DNA of 64,000 bases from Asanoa hainanensis (GTDB lineage Bacteria > Actinomycetota > Actinomycetes > Mycobacteriales > Micromonosporaceae). The stretch spans positions 248,001-312,000 of the forward strand of contig NZ_FZPH01000002.1 of NCBI RefSeq assembly GCF_900188485.1, written 5' to 3'. The position numbers and the translations under genes were made by a program. Shown here one piece after another: positions 55,944-64,000 of the stretch; within the stretch, counting starts at the first letter, position 1; every line of letters starts with the position of its first letter. The notes below the pieces were generated by a model that searched no databases, was not told the origin of the DNA, and saw only the letters and a list, made by a program, of their open reading frames with translations.

Positions 55944-56300
55944 ATGGTCTTTGTGCGTGTGGTTGCCAGGGGTGTGTCTGGCGAGTGGGATGTCTGGCGG
56001 GTTGGGCGGCGGCGGCTCGCTTGGCGACCCGTGTTCGTCACGGGTCTCGTGCCGATCGTTTTCTGGCTGCTCAACTGGATGGCGGCGCTGCTGGCGACCG
56101 TCGTCGTGTGGCCTTGGCGGGTGGTGAGCGGGCGTTGGCTCGTGGTCGCCTACTCGACCACCGGCAACCACCCGCATCGTTGGGTGCGCGTCCGGTCTCG
56201 TGCTGCGGCCGACGCGTTGGCTCTGGAGTGGGCGTCGGAGGTCAAGGACCGCTACGTCTGCGGTTTGGCTGCCCGCGCCGCCCAGCAGGGCCGGTTGTAA
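55944..56300 (+). CDS. Small membrane protein, hypothetical
   Basis: 118 aa from ATG 55944. Arg/Trp-rich start (WDVWRVGRRRLAWRPVF), one or two helices (VFWLLNWMAALLATVVVWPW), and a soluble tail WVRVRSRAAADALALEWASEV. No ribosome-binding site is visible and the codon use is less biased than its neighbours. First gene of the lower-G+C island. Confidence 0.55.
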   Translation: MVFVRVVARGVSGEWDVWRVGRRRLAWRPVFVTGLVPIVFWLLNWMAALLATVVVWPWRVVSGRWLVVAYSTTGNHPHRWVRVRSRAAADALALEWASEVKDRYVCGLAARAAQQGRL

Positions 56301-56328
56301 TGCCCGTTGAGCTGGCTAGGCTGGCTCG

Positions 56329-56736
56329 ATGACGCGGGCGGTCTATCCCGGGACGTTCGACCCCTTCACGCCGGGTCACATCGATGTCGTCGACCGGTCG
56401 CGCCGCATGTTCGATCACGTCACCGTCCTGGTCGCCGTCAACGACCACAAATGGCCGTCCAAGACAACCGCGGAGCGGGCGACGGCCATCAGGAGCTTGC
56501 TCTCACCGGACTGGCAGAACGTCTCAGTCGCAGCCTGGCACGGGCTGACTGTGGACTACTGCCGACACAACGGATGCGCGGTGATCGTCCGCGGGCTCAG
56601 AGACTCGATGGACTACCAACGCGAACGCGAACTAGCCGCGATGAACGAATCCCTCGGTGTATCAACATTATTCATTCCCACCCGTCCAGAGCTGTCGACG
56701 ATGTCATCCACCGCAGTACGGAGTCTGAGACGGTAG
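56329..56736 (+). CDS. CoaD-like nucleotidyltransferase, short and with a TTA codon
   Basis: 135 aa from ATG 56329. HIGH-type motif YPGTFDPFTPGHID (TPGH at 14-17), CDHVTVLVAVN-type strand, GLTVDYCRHNG, VRGLRDSMDYQRERELAAMNE and STMSSTAVRSL match phosphopantetheine adenylyltransferase, which makes dephospho-CoA. Family members are about 155-165 aa; this one stops before the last helix. It contains TTA at 56668-56670, read only by the UAA tRNA-Leu. Probably an extra paralogue, perhaps with a different substrate. Confidence 0.82.
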   Translation: MTRAVYPGTFDPFTPGHIDVVDRSRRMFDHVTVLVAVNDHKWPSKTTAERATAIRSLLSPDWQNVSVAAWHGLTVDYCRHNGCAVIVRGLRDSMDYQRERELAAMNESLGVSTLFIPTRPELSTMSSTAVRSLRR

Positions 56737-56778
56737 GCAGGACCGCACGGCTACCCCTGCGTGACGCCACGTCGGTCA

Positions 56779-57459
56779 TCATGGGCTATTCGCCAACGGT
56801 GGGTCGGGCCGGGCCGTGAGAACGGTGGTGACGCGGCTGCCTTGCTCGACCCAGCGTCGACTCGTGGGACAAATCCACTCGGTGACCCTCAACGAAGTTT
56901 GGTACAGGTTGGCGAGTGGCCGATTGAACATCGGTTCGTGGTGTGCCATCCGGTTTCGGGCCTCATGCAGCGAGCCGACCGCATCGAAGACGGCTGCCCG
57001 CCGCTGACGAGGAAAAGCTTTGTGAAGGCAGGGATGCCACAGCCCGCGGTCGTACCGACGAGCGAGAAGGAACCGCCAAAAACCAAGGTTGAGTTCTGCG
57101 ACGACGCGTCCAGGCGTTTCGGGCCGCCCGTCACGCACGGCACGAGTCCTCGCCTTGGCGATGTCATCGAGGGCCTCGGCGAACAGGAACCCGTCGGGTA
57201 GCGTCGACGATCGAGGATTTAGGTACCAGCGTGGCTCGCCGAAGGTTTGGGCAGACCAGCCTTCAAGTTCGCGGTGTAGGGCGTTTCGCAACAGCACCTC
57301 GACGTGGCCCAACGTGGCCGAGAGCGCCGTTGTGACCTCTACGTTCCACCGATACAGCGCGAGTGCTGCCCGCAGATCGCCGCCGCATGCCACCTTGTAC
57401 GGACCGAGGCGCTCAGGAGAGAGGCGCTGTTCGAGCACCATCAGCTCCGCCGCCTGCAT
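56779..57459 (-). CDS. Abi-family (Abi_2/AbiF-like) HEPN ribonuclease
   Basis: 226 aa from ATG 57459, preceded by GGGAGAAAGG. All-helical; the C-terminal half carries the HEPN motif RNRMAHH (R168-N169...H173) in LHEARNRMAHHEPMF, the hallmark of Abi_2 abortive-infection proteins. HEPN domains cut RNA in many defence systems. An unusual structured, lower-G+C region precedes it. Related AbiF-type proteins are reported (from memory) to work with conserved non-coding RNAs and to be relatives of Cas13. Probable phage defence or toxin role. Confidence 0.88.
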   Translation of the reverse strand: MQAAELMVLEQRLSPERLGPYKVACGGDLRAALALYRWNVEVTTALSATLGHVEVLLRNALHRELEGWSAQTFGEPRWYLNPRSSTLPDGFLFAEALDDIAKARTRAVRDGRPETPGRVVAELNLGFWRFLLARRYDRGLWHPCLHKAFPRQRRAAVFDAVGSLHEARNRMAHHEPMFNRPLANLYQTSLRVTEWICPTSRRWVEQGSRVTTVLTARPDPPLANSP

Positions 57460-57499
57460 GGCCTTTCTCCCGATCCACGTCGAAGTGCGCTATCGTTGC

Positions 57500-57618
57500 A
57501 TGTGAAGACCCCGGTCCGCCTCTGCCCGCGAGGGCATGCCGCCGGGGTTTTGTATGCGCTAAGTCCCGATCAGTCGGGCGCCACGGCCGTCCCTGTGAGA
57601 GACCCTGGGGCTCTAACG
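57500..57618 (-). ncRNA. Candidate structured RNA upstream of the Abi gene
   Basis: Read on the minus strand: a CCCGA-CTGA-TCGGG hairpin (57565-57578), then a long hairpin with outer stem ACCCCGG/CCGGGGT (57508-57548), internal loop and inner stem TGCCC-TCGC-GGGCA (57523-57536), then CACATGCAACGATAGCGCAC. About 40 nt separate this from the Abi start. Transcription from the promoter at 57654-57625 would begin near 57618. Boundaries are approximate. Confidence 0.62.
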
Positions 57619-57624
57619 CTTCAA

Positions 57625-57654
57625 ATCGTAGAGCACTGACGATTGGGAGTGCAA
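57625..57654 (-). promoter_or_regulatory. Candidate promoter of the Abi RNA/gene with embedded motif
   Basis: -35 TTGCAC (57654-57649), -10 TACGAT (57630-57625), 18-nt spacer. The spacer holds CTCCCAATCGTCA (57649-57637), the same motif found twice upstream of the RAMA gene. Confidence 0.6.
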
Positions 57655-57657
57655 GGT

Positions 57658-58092
57658 TCAGCTGTGCTCGACTTGGCGTCGGAGTACTTGAAGCGGCTTG
57701 CCGCTCGGTACGTGGACGTAGATCCAGCCGTTGATCGTTGTGCCAGTCTGCTCGGCGAGCGCTCGTGACGGAGTTGAGAACTGTCTTCCGTCCGCAAGCT
57801 TGAGCCAGCCTCGCGATGTGACGGTTGCCTGGTGAACCATGCGTCGTCTCGGCTGCTCGTGCCGTAGAACGTCCCCTGGGGCGAGGACGCCAGCGTTGAT
57901 CAACGGAAACAGGGCTCCTGGCCGACGCAGCAAACGCCTTCCGGTTGGTGCGGCTTTCTCCTGCGGTTCCTCCGAGCCTCCGCTGAGAAGCAGTCGGCGC
58001 AGCACATCGTTTGGCGTGTCAACCAGCGGCTCGCAGTGCTGCTGCAGGAAGGCGAACACCTCGTCATCGACCTCGATGGTGCGTCTGGCCAT
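57658..58092 (-). CDS. RAMA-domain protein with ribbon-helix-helix-like N-terminus
   Basis: 144 aa from ATG 58092, AGGAGCGGC upstream. N-terminus RRTIEVDDEVFAFLQQHCEPLVDTP resembles the SeqA-type ribbon-helix-helix. The C-terminal RAMA domain spans about 60-140 (LINAGVLAPGDVLRH, SRGWLKLADGRQFSTPSRA, TGTTINGWIYVHV). RAMA domains are usually associated with restriction-modification and are thought to sense DNA or modified bases. No methylase or restriction enzyme is in view. Could regulate the locus through the shared 13-bp motif. Confidence 0.82.
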   Translation of the reverse strand: MARRTIEVDDEVFAFLQQHCEPLVDTPNDVLRRLLLSGGSEEPQEKAAPTGRRLLRRPGALFPLINAGVLAPGDVLRHEQPRRRMVHQATVTSRGWLKLADGRQFSTPSRALAEQTGTTINGWIYVHVPSGKPLQVLRRQVEHS

Positions 58093-58106
58093 TGCCGCTC
58101 CTAAGC

Positions 58107-58150
58107 CTCCCGATCGTCACATCTCTACGAGAGTACATGACGATTGAGAG
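58107..58150. promoter_or_regulatory. Inverted operator-like pair upstream of the RAMA gene
   Basis: CTCCCGATCGTCA (58107-58119) and TGACGATTGAGAG (58138-58150) form an inverted pair matching at 11/13 positions around an 18-nt centre. A third copy is at 57637-57649 in the Abi promoter. A -10 box TACTCT lies between the half-sites on the minus strand. Confidence 0.62.
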
Positions 58151-58340
58151 ATTCGGGAATGCTCACCGCCGCGCGTCCGTCCATGGGGATCGAGGAGGAA
58201 GCCACGCCAGCGTGAAGCGGAAGTTGGCCGATGGTGGACTGTGTTCGCCGCCCGAGGGTGCGATCAACGACGTAGCGACACCCGGTGACACGGGCGGCGA
58301 CCGGGCCGGGGCCAGCGAGCGCGTGTGACAGGGTGGAACG

Positions 58341-60338
58341 GTGAACCGGCTAGGTGACGCCACATCTCCCTATCTGCTGCAGCACGCTGACAACCCGGTC
58401 GACTGGTGGCCGTGGGGGTCGGCGGCGTTCGAAGAGGCCAAGCGACGAGACGTTCCAGTCTTGATTTCCGTGGGGTATGCCGCTTGTCACTGGTGTCATG
58501 TCATGGCGCACGAGAGCTTCGAAGATGCTGGTGTGGCCAAGTTGATGAATGACAGCTTTGTCAGCATCAAGGTCGACCGGGAGGAGCGGCCCGACGTCGA
58601 CGCTGTTTACATGACCGCTACCCAGGCCATGACCGGGCAGGGTGGGTGGCCGATGACGGTGTTCGCGGCGCCTGACGGGACTCCGTTCTTCTGTGGCACC
58701 TACTTTCCGAAGGCCAACTTCTCCCGCCTGCTCGAGTCCGTGACCAAAGCCTGGCAGGACCAGCGCGACGAGGTCATGAGGCAGGGCGCCGCCGTGGTTG
58801 AGGCCATCGGTGGGGCGCAGGCGCTCGGCGGGATCAGCGCACCGTTGACGGCCGACGTGCTGGACGGGGCCGCCGCCAAGTTGGCCTCCGAATACGACAG
58901 TGAGAACGGCGGGTTCGGGGGTGCGCCCAAGTTTCCGCCGCAGATGAACCTGCTTTTTCTGTTGCGGCACTACCAGCGGACCGGTGACGCGCGGTCGTTG
59001 GAGGTTGTGCGGCATACCTGCGAGGCGATGGCGCGCGGCGGGATCTATGACCAGCTCGCCGGTGGGTTCGCTCGCTACTCGGTCGACGCGCGGTGGATCG
59101 TGCCGCATTTCGAGAAGATGTTGTACGACAACGGGCTGCTGTTGCGGGTCTACACGCACCTGTGGCGGTTGACCGGGGATCCGTTGGCGCGCCGGGTGGC
59201 CGACGAGACGGCGCAGTTCATCATGCGTGACCTGGGTACGCCCGAAGGCGGCTTCGCGTCGTCGCTGGACGCCGACACCGACGGGGTGGAGGGGCTGACG
59301 TACGCGTGGACGCCCGGCCAGCTGGTCGACGCGCTCGGGGTCGACGACGGCGCGTACGCCGCTGGGATCTTCGGGGTGACCGCCGCCGGCACGTTCGAGA
59401 ACGGCGCCAGCGTCCTGCGGTTGGCCCGCGACATCGACGACGCGAACCCGCCCGTGGCGGACCGTTGGGCGGAGACCAGGCGGCGGTTGCTGGCCGCCCG
59501 TGACCGACGGCCGCAGCCGGCCCGCGACGACAAGGTGGTCGCGTCCTGGAACGGGATGGCGATCGTCGGGCTGGTCGAGCACTACTTCGCCACCGGCGGC
59601 GCGGAGTCGTTGGACGCGGCGATCAAGGCGGCGTCGCTGCTGGCCGAGCGGCACATCGTGGACGGCCGGCTGCGTCGGGTCTCCCGCGACGGCGTGGTCG
59701 GCAGTCCGCACGGAGTGCTCGACGACTACGGCGCTGTCGCCGAGGCCTTCTGCGCCGTGCACCAGGCGACCCTCGACGGCCGGTGGCTGGAGCTGGCCGG
59801 TGGCCTGCTCGATGCCGCCCTCGCGCACTTCCCGACCGGCAACGGCGGCTACTACGACACCGCCGACGATGCCGAGCGGCTCGTCACCCGTCCGGCGGAT
59901 CCGACCGACAACGCCACGCCGTCCGGGTTGTCGGCGTTGGCGGCGGCGTTGACCAGCTACACGGCCTTGAGCGGTGAGACGCGTTATCGGGAGGCGGCCG
60001 AGGCGGCGCTCGGGGCGGTGGCGCCCATCGTTTCGCAGTATCCGCGGTTCAGTGGTTACGCCGCCGCCACGGGTGAGGCGCTGTTGTCCGGCCCGTACGA
60101 GATCGTGATCGCCACGACGGGCGACCCGACCGGTGATCCGCTGGTCGCCACCGCTTACGAGTTGGCGCCGCCGGGTGCGGTGGTGCTGGTCGGTGCTCCG
60201 GACGCGCCCGGCGTACCCCTGCTGGCTGATCGTCCGTTGCTCGACGGCGCACCCACGGCGTACGTCTGCCGCGGTTTCGTCTGTGACCGCCCCACGACGG
60301 CGGTGGCGGACCTCACCGCGCAGCTCGCCCGCCGGTAA
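58341..60338 (+). CDS. DUF255 thioredoxin-domain protein (YyaL/SPATA20 family)
   Basis: 665 aa from GTG 58341. Thioredoxin-like N-terminal domain with CHWCHVM motif in [20 protein letters not shown] (about 42-61), followed by the (alpha/alpha)6-barrel region ([48 protein letters not shown]). Length and motifs are complete. The enzymatic role is unknown; a redox or epimerase-like barrel is suggested by fold. Confidence 0.92.
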   Translation: MNRLGDATSPYLLQHADNPVDWWPWGSAAFEEAKRRDVPVLISVGYAACHWCHVMAHESFEDAGVAKLMNDSFVSIKVDREERPDVDAVYMTATQAMTGQGGWPMTVFAAPDGTPFFCGTYFPKANFSRLLESVTKAWQDQRDEVMRQGAAVVEAIGGAQALGGISAPLTADVLDGAAAKLASEYDSENGGFGGAPKFPPQMNLLFLLRHYQRTGDARSLEVVRHTCEAMARGGIYDQLAGGFARYSVDARWIVPHFEKMLYDNGLLLRVYTHLWRLTGDPLARRVADETAQFIMRDLGTPEGGFASSLDADTDGVEGLTYAWTPGQLVDALGVDDGAYAAGIFGVTAAGTFENGASVLRLARDIDDANPPVADRWAETRRRLLAARDRRPQPARDDKVVASWNGMAIVGLVEHYFATGGAESLDAAIKAASLLAERHIVDGRLRRVSRDGVVGSPHGVLDDYGAVAEAFCAVHQATLDGRWLELAGGLLDAALAHFPTGNGGYYDTADDAERLVTRPADPTDNATPSGLSALAAALTSYTALSGETRYREAAEAALGAVAPIVSQYPRFSGYAAATGEALLSGPYEIVIATTGDPTGDPLVATAYELAPPGAVVLVGAPDAPGVPLLADRPLLDGAPTAYVCRGFVCDRPTTAVADLTAQLARR

Positions 60339-60361
60339 CGCCGGGATAGGCTTCGCGCGCC

Positions 60362-61513
60362 ATGGATTCGCGTACCGGACTGCCTGTCGTCGGCATGGTG
60401 GGTGGTGGCCAGCTGGCCCGGATGACCCACCAGGCCGCCATCGCCCTCGGCCAGTCGCTGCGGGTGCTCGCCGCCCATACCGACGACGGTGCCGCGCTGG
60501 TCGCCGCCGACGTGCAGATCGGCGAACACACCGATTTGGCCGCCCTGCGCACCTTCGCCAAGAGCTGTGACGTGGTCACGTTCGACCACGAGCACGTGCC
60601 GGAGGCGCACATCCGCGCGCTGGAGGCCGACGGCGTCAAGATCTTCCCGTCGGCCGACGCGCTCGTGTACGCGCAGGACAAGCGCCGGATGCGGGAGCGG
60701 CTCTCGGAGCTGGGCGCGCCGGTGCCGCGCTGGCAGCCGATCACCTCGCCGGAAGATCTCGCCGCGTTCGGTGACAGCGCCGGCTGGCCGCTGGTGTTGA
60801 AGGCGTCCCGGGGCGGCTACGACGGGCGTGGCGTGTGGGTCGTCGACTCGCCCGAGGCGGCCGCCGAGGTGCTGGCCAGCGGCACCGAGCTGATCGCCGA
60901 GGAGCTGGTGCCGCTGCGTCGCGAGTTGGCGGTGCAGGTGGCCCGGTCGCCGTTCGGGCAGGTCGCGGCCTACCCGGTGGTGGAGACGGTGCAGCGCGAC
61001 GGGATCAACGTCGAGGTGCTGGCGCCGGCGCCGCAACTGCCGGAGGACGTCGCCGTCGAGGCGCAGAAGCTGGCGATCGACCTGGCGACCGCGCTCGGTG
61101 TGGTCGGCCTGCTCGCGGTGGAGCTGTTCGAGACCGCGGCCGGGCTGGTCGTCAACGAGCTCGCGATGCGGCCCCACAACTCGGGGCACTGGACCATCGA
61201 GGGCGCGCGGACGTCGCAGTTCGAGCAGCACCTGCGCGCGGTACTCGACTACCCGCTCGGCGACACGGCACTGGCCGCGCCGGTCGTGGTGTCGGCCAAC
61301 GTGCTCGGCGGCCCGCCCGGTGGCATGTCGATCGACGAGCGGATGCACCACCTGTTCGCCGAGGACCCCGGCGCCCGCGTGCATCTCTACGGCAAGCAGA
61401 CCCGTCCCGGCCGCAAGATCGGCCATGTGACGGTGCTCGGCGACGACCTCGCGTCGTTGCGCGCCCGCGCCGCCCGCGCGGCCTGGTGGCTACGCGAAGG
61501 GACCCACGAGTGA
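60362..61513 (+). CDS. purK: N5-carboxyaminoimidazole ribonucleotide synthase
   Basis: 383 aa. ATP-grasp enzyme: N-terminal [31 protein letters not shown]-grasp segment [28 protein letters not shown], and [18 protein letters not shown]. It carboxylates AIR at N5 using ATP and bicarbonate in purine synthesis. The GTGA overlap couples it to purE. Confidence 0.96.
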   Translation: MDSRTGLPVVGMVGGGQLARMTHQAAIALGQSLRVLAAHTDDGAALVAADVQIGEHTDLAALRTFAKSCDVVTFDHEHVPEAHIRALEADGVKIFPSADALVYAQDKRRMRERLSELGAPVPRWQPITSPEDLAAFGDSAGWPLVLKASRGGYDGRGVWVVDSPEAAAEVLASGTELIAEELVPLRRELAVQVARSPFGQVAAYPVVETVQRDGINVEVLAPAPQLPEDVAVEAQKLAIDLATALGVVGLLAVELFETAAGLVVNELAMRPHNSGHWTIEGARTSQFEQHLRAVLDYPLGDTALAAPVVVSANVLGGPPGGMSIDERMHHLFAEDPGARVHLYGKQTRPGRKIGHVTVLGDDLASLRARAARAAWWLREGTHE

Positions 61514-62007
61514 CGGCCGTCGGCTTGATCATGGGCAGCGACTCCGACTGGGCGACGATGCGCGCCGCGGCGGAGGCCCTCGACGAGTTCGGCGTCGGCT
61601 ACGAGGTCGGCGTCGTGTCCGCGCACCGCACGCCCGACAAGATGATCGCGTACGCCCGGACAGCCGCCGATCGTGGCCTTCAGGTGATCATCGCCGGGGC
61701 GGGCGGTGCCGCACACCTGCCAGGCATGGTCGCGTCGGCCACCCCGCTGCCGGTGATCGGCGTGCCGGTCCCGCTGAAGTACCTCGACGGCATGGACTCG
61801 CTGCTCTCGATCGTGCAGATGCCGGCCGGCGTGCCGGTGGCCACGGTCTCGATCGGCGGCGCGCGCAACGCGGGCCTGCTGGCCGTCCGGATCCTGGCCG
61901 CCGCCGACCCGGCGCTGCGCCAGCGCATGGTCGATTTCCAGGCCGGCCTCGAAGTGCTGGTCGCCGAGAAGGAAGCCGCCCTCAAGGCGTCGCTACGGTC
62001 GGAATGA
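61510..62007 (+). CDS. purE: N5-CAIR mutase (AIR carboxylase catalytic subunit)
   Basis: 165 aa from GTG 61510. Motifs [39 protein letters not shown] and [16 protein letters not shown] are complete; H in SAHRTP is the active-site base. It moves the N5-carboxylate to C4 of AIR. Directly coupled to purK and, by ATGA, to the following GNAT. Confidence 0.96.
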   Translation: MTAVGLIMGSDSDWATMRAAAEALDEFGVGYEVGVVSAHRTPDKMIAYARTAADRGLQVIIAGAGGAAHLPGMVASATPLPVIGVPVPLKYLDGMDSLLSIVQMPAGVPVATVSIGGARNAGLLAVRILAAADPALRQRMVDFQAGLEVLVAEKEAALKASLRSE

Positions 62008-62438
62008 TCCGGGAGCGACGGGCAGTCGACCTGCCAGGTTGTGTCGCCGCCCTGCGGGCGGTGCACGAGGCCGACGCGTACCCGCTGAACTGGCCCGCGG
62101 ATCCGGTTCGTTGGTTGGACCCACCCGGTCTCGTGGCCGCCTGGGTCGCCGAGTCGCCGGACGGCACGATCACGGGGCACGTCGCGATCCAGGCCGGCGA
62201 GCTGAGCCGGCTGTTCGTCACGCCGGCGGCCCGGCGCCAATCGGTCGGCACGGCGCTGGTCGACCACGCGACGGCCTGGGCGGTCGAGCGCGGCATCGAG
62301 CTGACGCTCGAGGTCACCGGGCGGGCGGACGCCGTCGCGTTCTACGCGGCCACCGGCTGGCAGCACACCCACACGACGCGGGCCAACTGGACCGACCCCG
62401 CTGGTGGGCCGGTCCACTTGCGGCACTACACGCGTTAG
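62004..62438 (+). CDS. GNAT-family acetyltransferase
   Basis: 144 aa from ATG 62004, overlapping purE by 4 nt. GNAT core [20 protein letters not shown] and [15 protein letters not shown]. Converges on the large membrane protein, overlapping by 4 nt. Co-translation with purE is probably a local accident; function unknown. Confidence 0.87.
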   Translation: MIRERRAVDLPGCVAALRAVHEADAYPLNWPADPVRWLDPPGLVAAWVAESPDGTITGHVAIQAGELSRLFVTPAARRQSVGTALVDHATAWAVERGIELTLEVTGRADAVAFYAATGWQHTHTTRANWTDPAGGPVHLRHYTR

Positions 62439-64000
62439 CGCATCCCGCGCAGGCTGCGGATGCGTTCCTGGGCGCGGCGGCGGTTCTCGTTGTTGGCGCC
62501 CAGGACCAGCAGGATGACGCCGATCGGCAGGACGACGTAGTACGGGCCGACCCGCGTCACGGTGAAGTGGATCGCCGAGATGCCGGTGACCACCGCGCCC
62601 ACGATGACCGGCGCCTGCTGCTTGACCATCGCGCCGAAGATGAGCGTCGCCGCCGCGCCGACCAGCAGGAGCAGCTCGCGGGTGTCGGTGGTGTCGCGGG
62701 TGAGCACCAGCACCGTGGTCGGCAGGAAGGCCGCCAGCAGAGCCGGGCCGTACGCCACCCAGCTGCCCAGCGACGGGCGCTGGCGGAGCTCGATCAGGCC
62801 AGCGACCAGCGCGACCGCGGCGAACGGCAGCGTGTACGCCTCCAGCAGCCGCACGTCGCCGAGGTCCATCAGCAGCCACCAGGCCACGACCTCACAGCCG
62901 AGCGCCGAGTAGAACATGACCCGCCGGCGGGAGGCCCGGCGACCGGGGCGACCGGCCGCGGCTCCGAGCACCGCGCCCCAGGCGGCGAGCAGGCCGGCCA
63001 GGTGCGGCAGCGAGTCGAAGGCCAGCGCGAACGCGATCAGACCGGCCGCGTAGCCGCTCCACTCGACCGTCGTCGCCTCGCGGCGCGCCTGCGGTTGGCG
63101 CAGCCGGGGCACCAGCGCCGCGCCGATCAGCAGCGCGGCGCCGACCCCGAGCACGCCGAACGCCGACGTGGTGCGCGGCAGGCCGCCGACCAGGCCCAGC
63201 GTCAGCACGAAGGCCTGCGCCATGATCGCGGCGAACAGCCAGCCGAGGATGCGGGCCCGCTCGGTCTTGCCGTAGAGCGCGGCCGCCGCGCCGACCAGGA
63301 CCGCGCTGCCCAGCGTGAACAGCGTCATGCCGCGGGTGGCCAGGCTGCCGGAGAGGCCCGCGTTGCCGGCCGCGAGGCCGATGACGAAGCCGGCGATCCG
63401 GGCGGAGCGCAACGACTGCGCCAGCTCGGACTCCGGCGGCGGCGGGGTCAGCGCCAACCCGAGCATGGTGACCGCGAAGACGGCCAGCGCCGCCTGCGTG
63501 GTCTGCGGCCAGCCGAGGCCGAGCGACACCGGCGTGATCAGGATGGTCACCGCGATGCCGGGCAGCACCACCGGAATCGCCCGGGCCGGTCGGCCGCCGG
63601 AGAACGCCAGCGCGGCCAGCCCGGCCGCCACGGTCAGCAGCAGCGCGGAGAGCACGTTGGACGGGTCCACCGCGGCCGCAGGCGGGTCGAGGAGCGCCGG
63701 CGGCGGCCCCTCCCACACTCCGTTGACCACCTGGAGCGGATCGATCAGGGCGGCGATCAGGGCGGGGCCGAGAGCATAGAGGGCGAAGAGAATGCCGGGT
63801 ACGGCCAGCAGCAGCGCGCCCATCGCCGGCTCCAGCGACCAGCGCCGGCCGGACGCGCCGAGCTGGCGGCGCCAGGGGCCCGAGCCGAACGCGCTCCACC
63901 GGCGCACCCGCTCCGCCTCGCCGCCCGGCGAGACGGTCGCCCGCAGCAGCTCGGCGAGGATGCCGAGCATGGCGGCGGCCGCCGCATAGACGCCGGGCGA
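62435..64000 (-). CDS. Large polytopic membrane protein (partial, cut by window edge)
   Basis: The frame is open through the right edge of the window (residues before the in-frame ATG at 63970 read SPGVYAAAAA), so the true start is outside and at least 521 residues are present. More than a dozen membrane helices with Ala/Leu/Gly-rich composition and a C-terminal [18 protein letters not shown] tail. It resembles the large SCO7613-type C-terminal membrane region of actinobacterial proteins. Function unknown. Confidence 0.78.
   Translation of the reverse strand, partial: SPGVYAAAAAMLGILAELLRATVSPGGEAERVRRWSAFGSGPWRRQLGASGRRWSLEPAMGALLLAVPGILFALYALGPALIAALIDPLQVVNGVWEGPPPALLDPPAAAVDPSNVLSALLLTVAAGLAALAFSGGRPARAIPVVLPGIAVTILITPVSLGLGWPQTTQAALAVFAVTMLGLALTPPPPESELAQSLRSARIAGFVIGLAAGNAGLSGSLATRGMTLFTLGSAVLVGAAAALYGKTERARILGWLFAAIMAQAFVLTLGLVGGLPRTTSAFGVLGVGAALLIGAALVPRLRQPQARREATTVEWSGYAAGLIAFALAFDSLPHLAGLLAAWGAVLGAAAGRPGRRASRRRVMFYSALGCEVVAWWLLMDLGDVRLLEAYTLPFAAVALVAGLIELRQRPSLGSWVAYGPALLAAFLPTTVLVLTRDTTDTRELLLLVGAAATLIFGAMVKQQAPVIVGAVVTGISAIHFTVTRVGPYYVVLPIGVILLVLGANNENRRRAQERIRSLRGMR

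Noticed and set aside
57610-57634. GCTCTA/TAGAGC stem upstream of the Abi gene as part of the structured RNA
   Set aside because: It overlaps the predicted -10 box, so most of it would not be transcribed.
58137-58328. 63-codon frame starting MTIERFGNAHRR
   Set aside because: No ribosome-binding site, no resemblance to a family, and it begins within the operator-like repeat.

Overview
The window is about 72 percent G+C, with short operons joined by ATGA or GTGA overlaps, frequent GTG starts, leaderless-looking promoters, a mycothiol conjugate amidase (Mca) and a bldA-type tRNA-Leu(UAA). This indicates a high-G+C actinomycete. The gene content (DUF4328 pairs, DUF58/MoxR operon, choice-of-anchor A surface protein, many GNATs) fits Micromonosporaceae best, but the family is inference. 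Most of the window is chromosomal core or near-core. There are no rRNA genes, CRISPR arrays, complete transposons or prophages.

Layout. 1-9.3 kb: the tail of a probable mazG, then a DMT transporter and a MocR regulator facing apart, a DUF885 metallopeptidase, an ASCH protein, NudC, and the conserved actinobacterial run eno-divIC-DUF501-acetyltransferase-ppx. 9.3-15.8 kb: type II NADH dehydrogenase, a five-gene MoxR/DUF58 operon coupled by 4-nt overlaps, and a family 5 uracil-DNA glycosylase. 15.8-26.3 kb: a dienelactone hydrolase-like protein, a PadR/HAAS pair, an alpha/beta hydrolase, two BAX-inhibitor-like membrane proteins, an ECF sigma factor, a GNAT, the tRNA, a polytopic membrane protein and a BtuF-like protein. 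26.3-36.6 kb: thiolase, two SGNH hydrolases, DUF1232, cystathionine beta-synthase, a surface protein, an HtrA-like protease, a class V aminotransferase and a small Cys/His protein. 36.8-45 kb: an acetyltransferase behind a long leader that looks like a translation-coupled attenuator, a solute-binding/VWA protein, a secreted GH16 glucanase, two toxin-antitoxin modules around a MazG-like protein, an epimerase, a HIT protein and cystathionine gamma-synthase. 45-55.7 kb: amidase, a tandemly duplicated DUF4328 pair (one with 20-residue repeats), threonine ammonia-lyase, GNAT, GreA, DUF4307, Mca and a GGDEF/EAL protein. 55.7-58.2 kb: a lower-G+C accessory island holding a small membrane protein, a CoaD-like protein with a TTA codon, an Abi/HEPN protein preceded by a structured non-coding region, and a RAMA-domain protein. 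58.3-64 kb: DUF255 thioredoxin-like protein, purK-purE-GNAT, and a large membrane protein cut by the window edge.

The best candidates for something new are three. First, the Abi/structured-RNA/RAMA locus, where both promoters carry the same 13-bp motif. Second, the leader at 37349-37695, with a strong ribosome-binding site, a 12-codon reading frame, a terminator-like hairpin, a compact three-way junction and a second terminator abutting the acetyltransferase ribosome-binding site. Third, a palindromic repeat inserted in frame within the MocR regulator, with a decayed second copy 25 kb away. How the genes work together is otherwise ordinary: reverse transsulfuration (cbs, metB), purine synthesis (purK, purE), glycolysis (eno) and mycothiol-dependent detoxification (mca).
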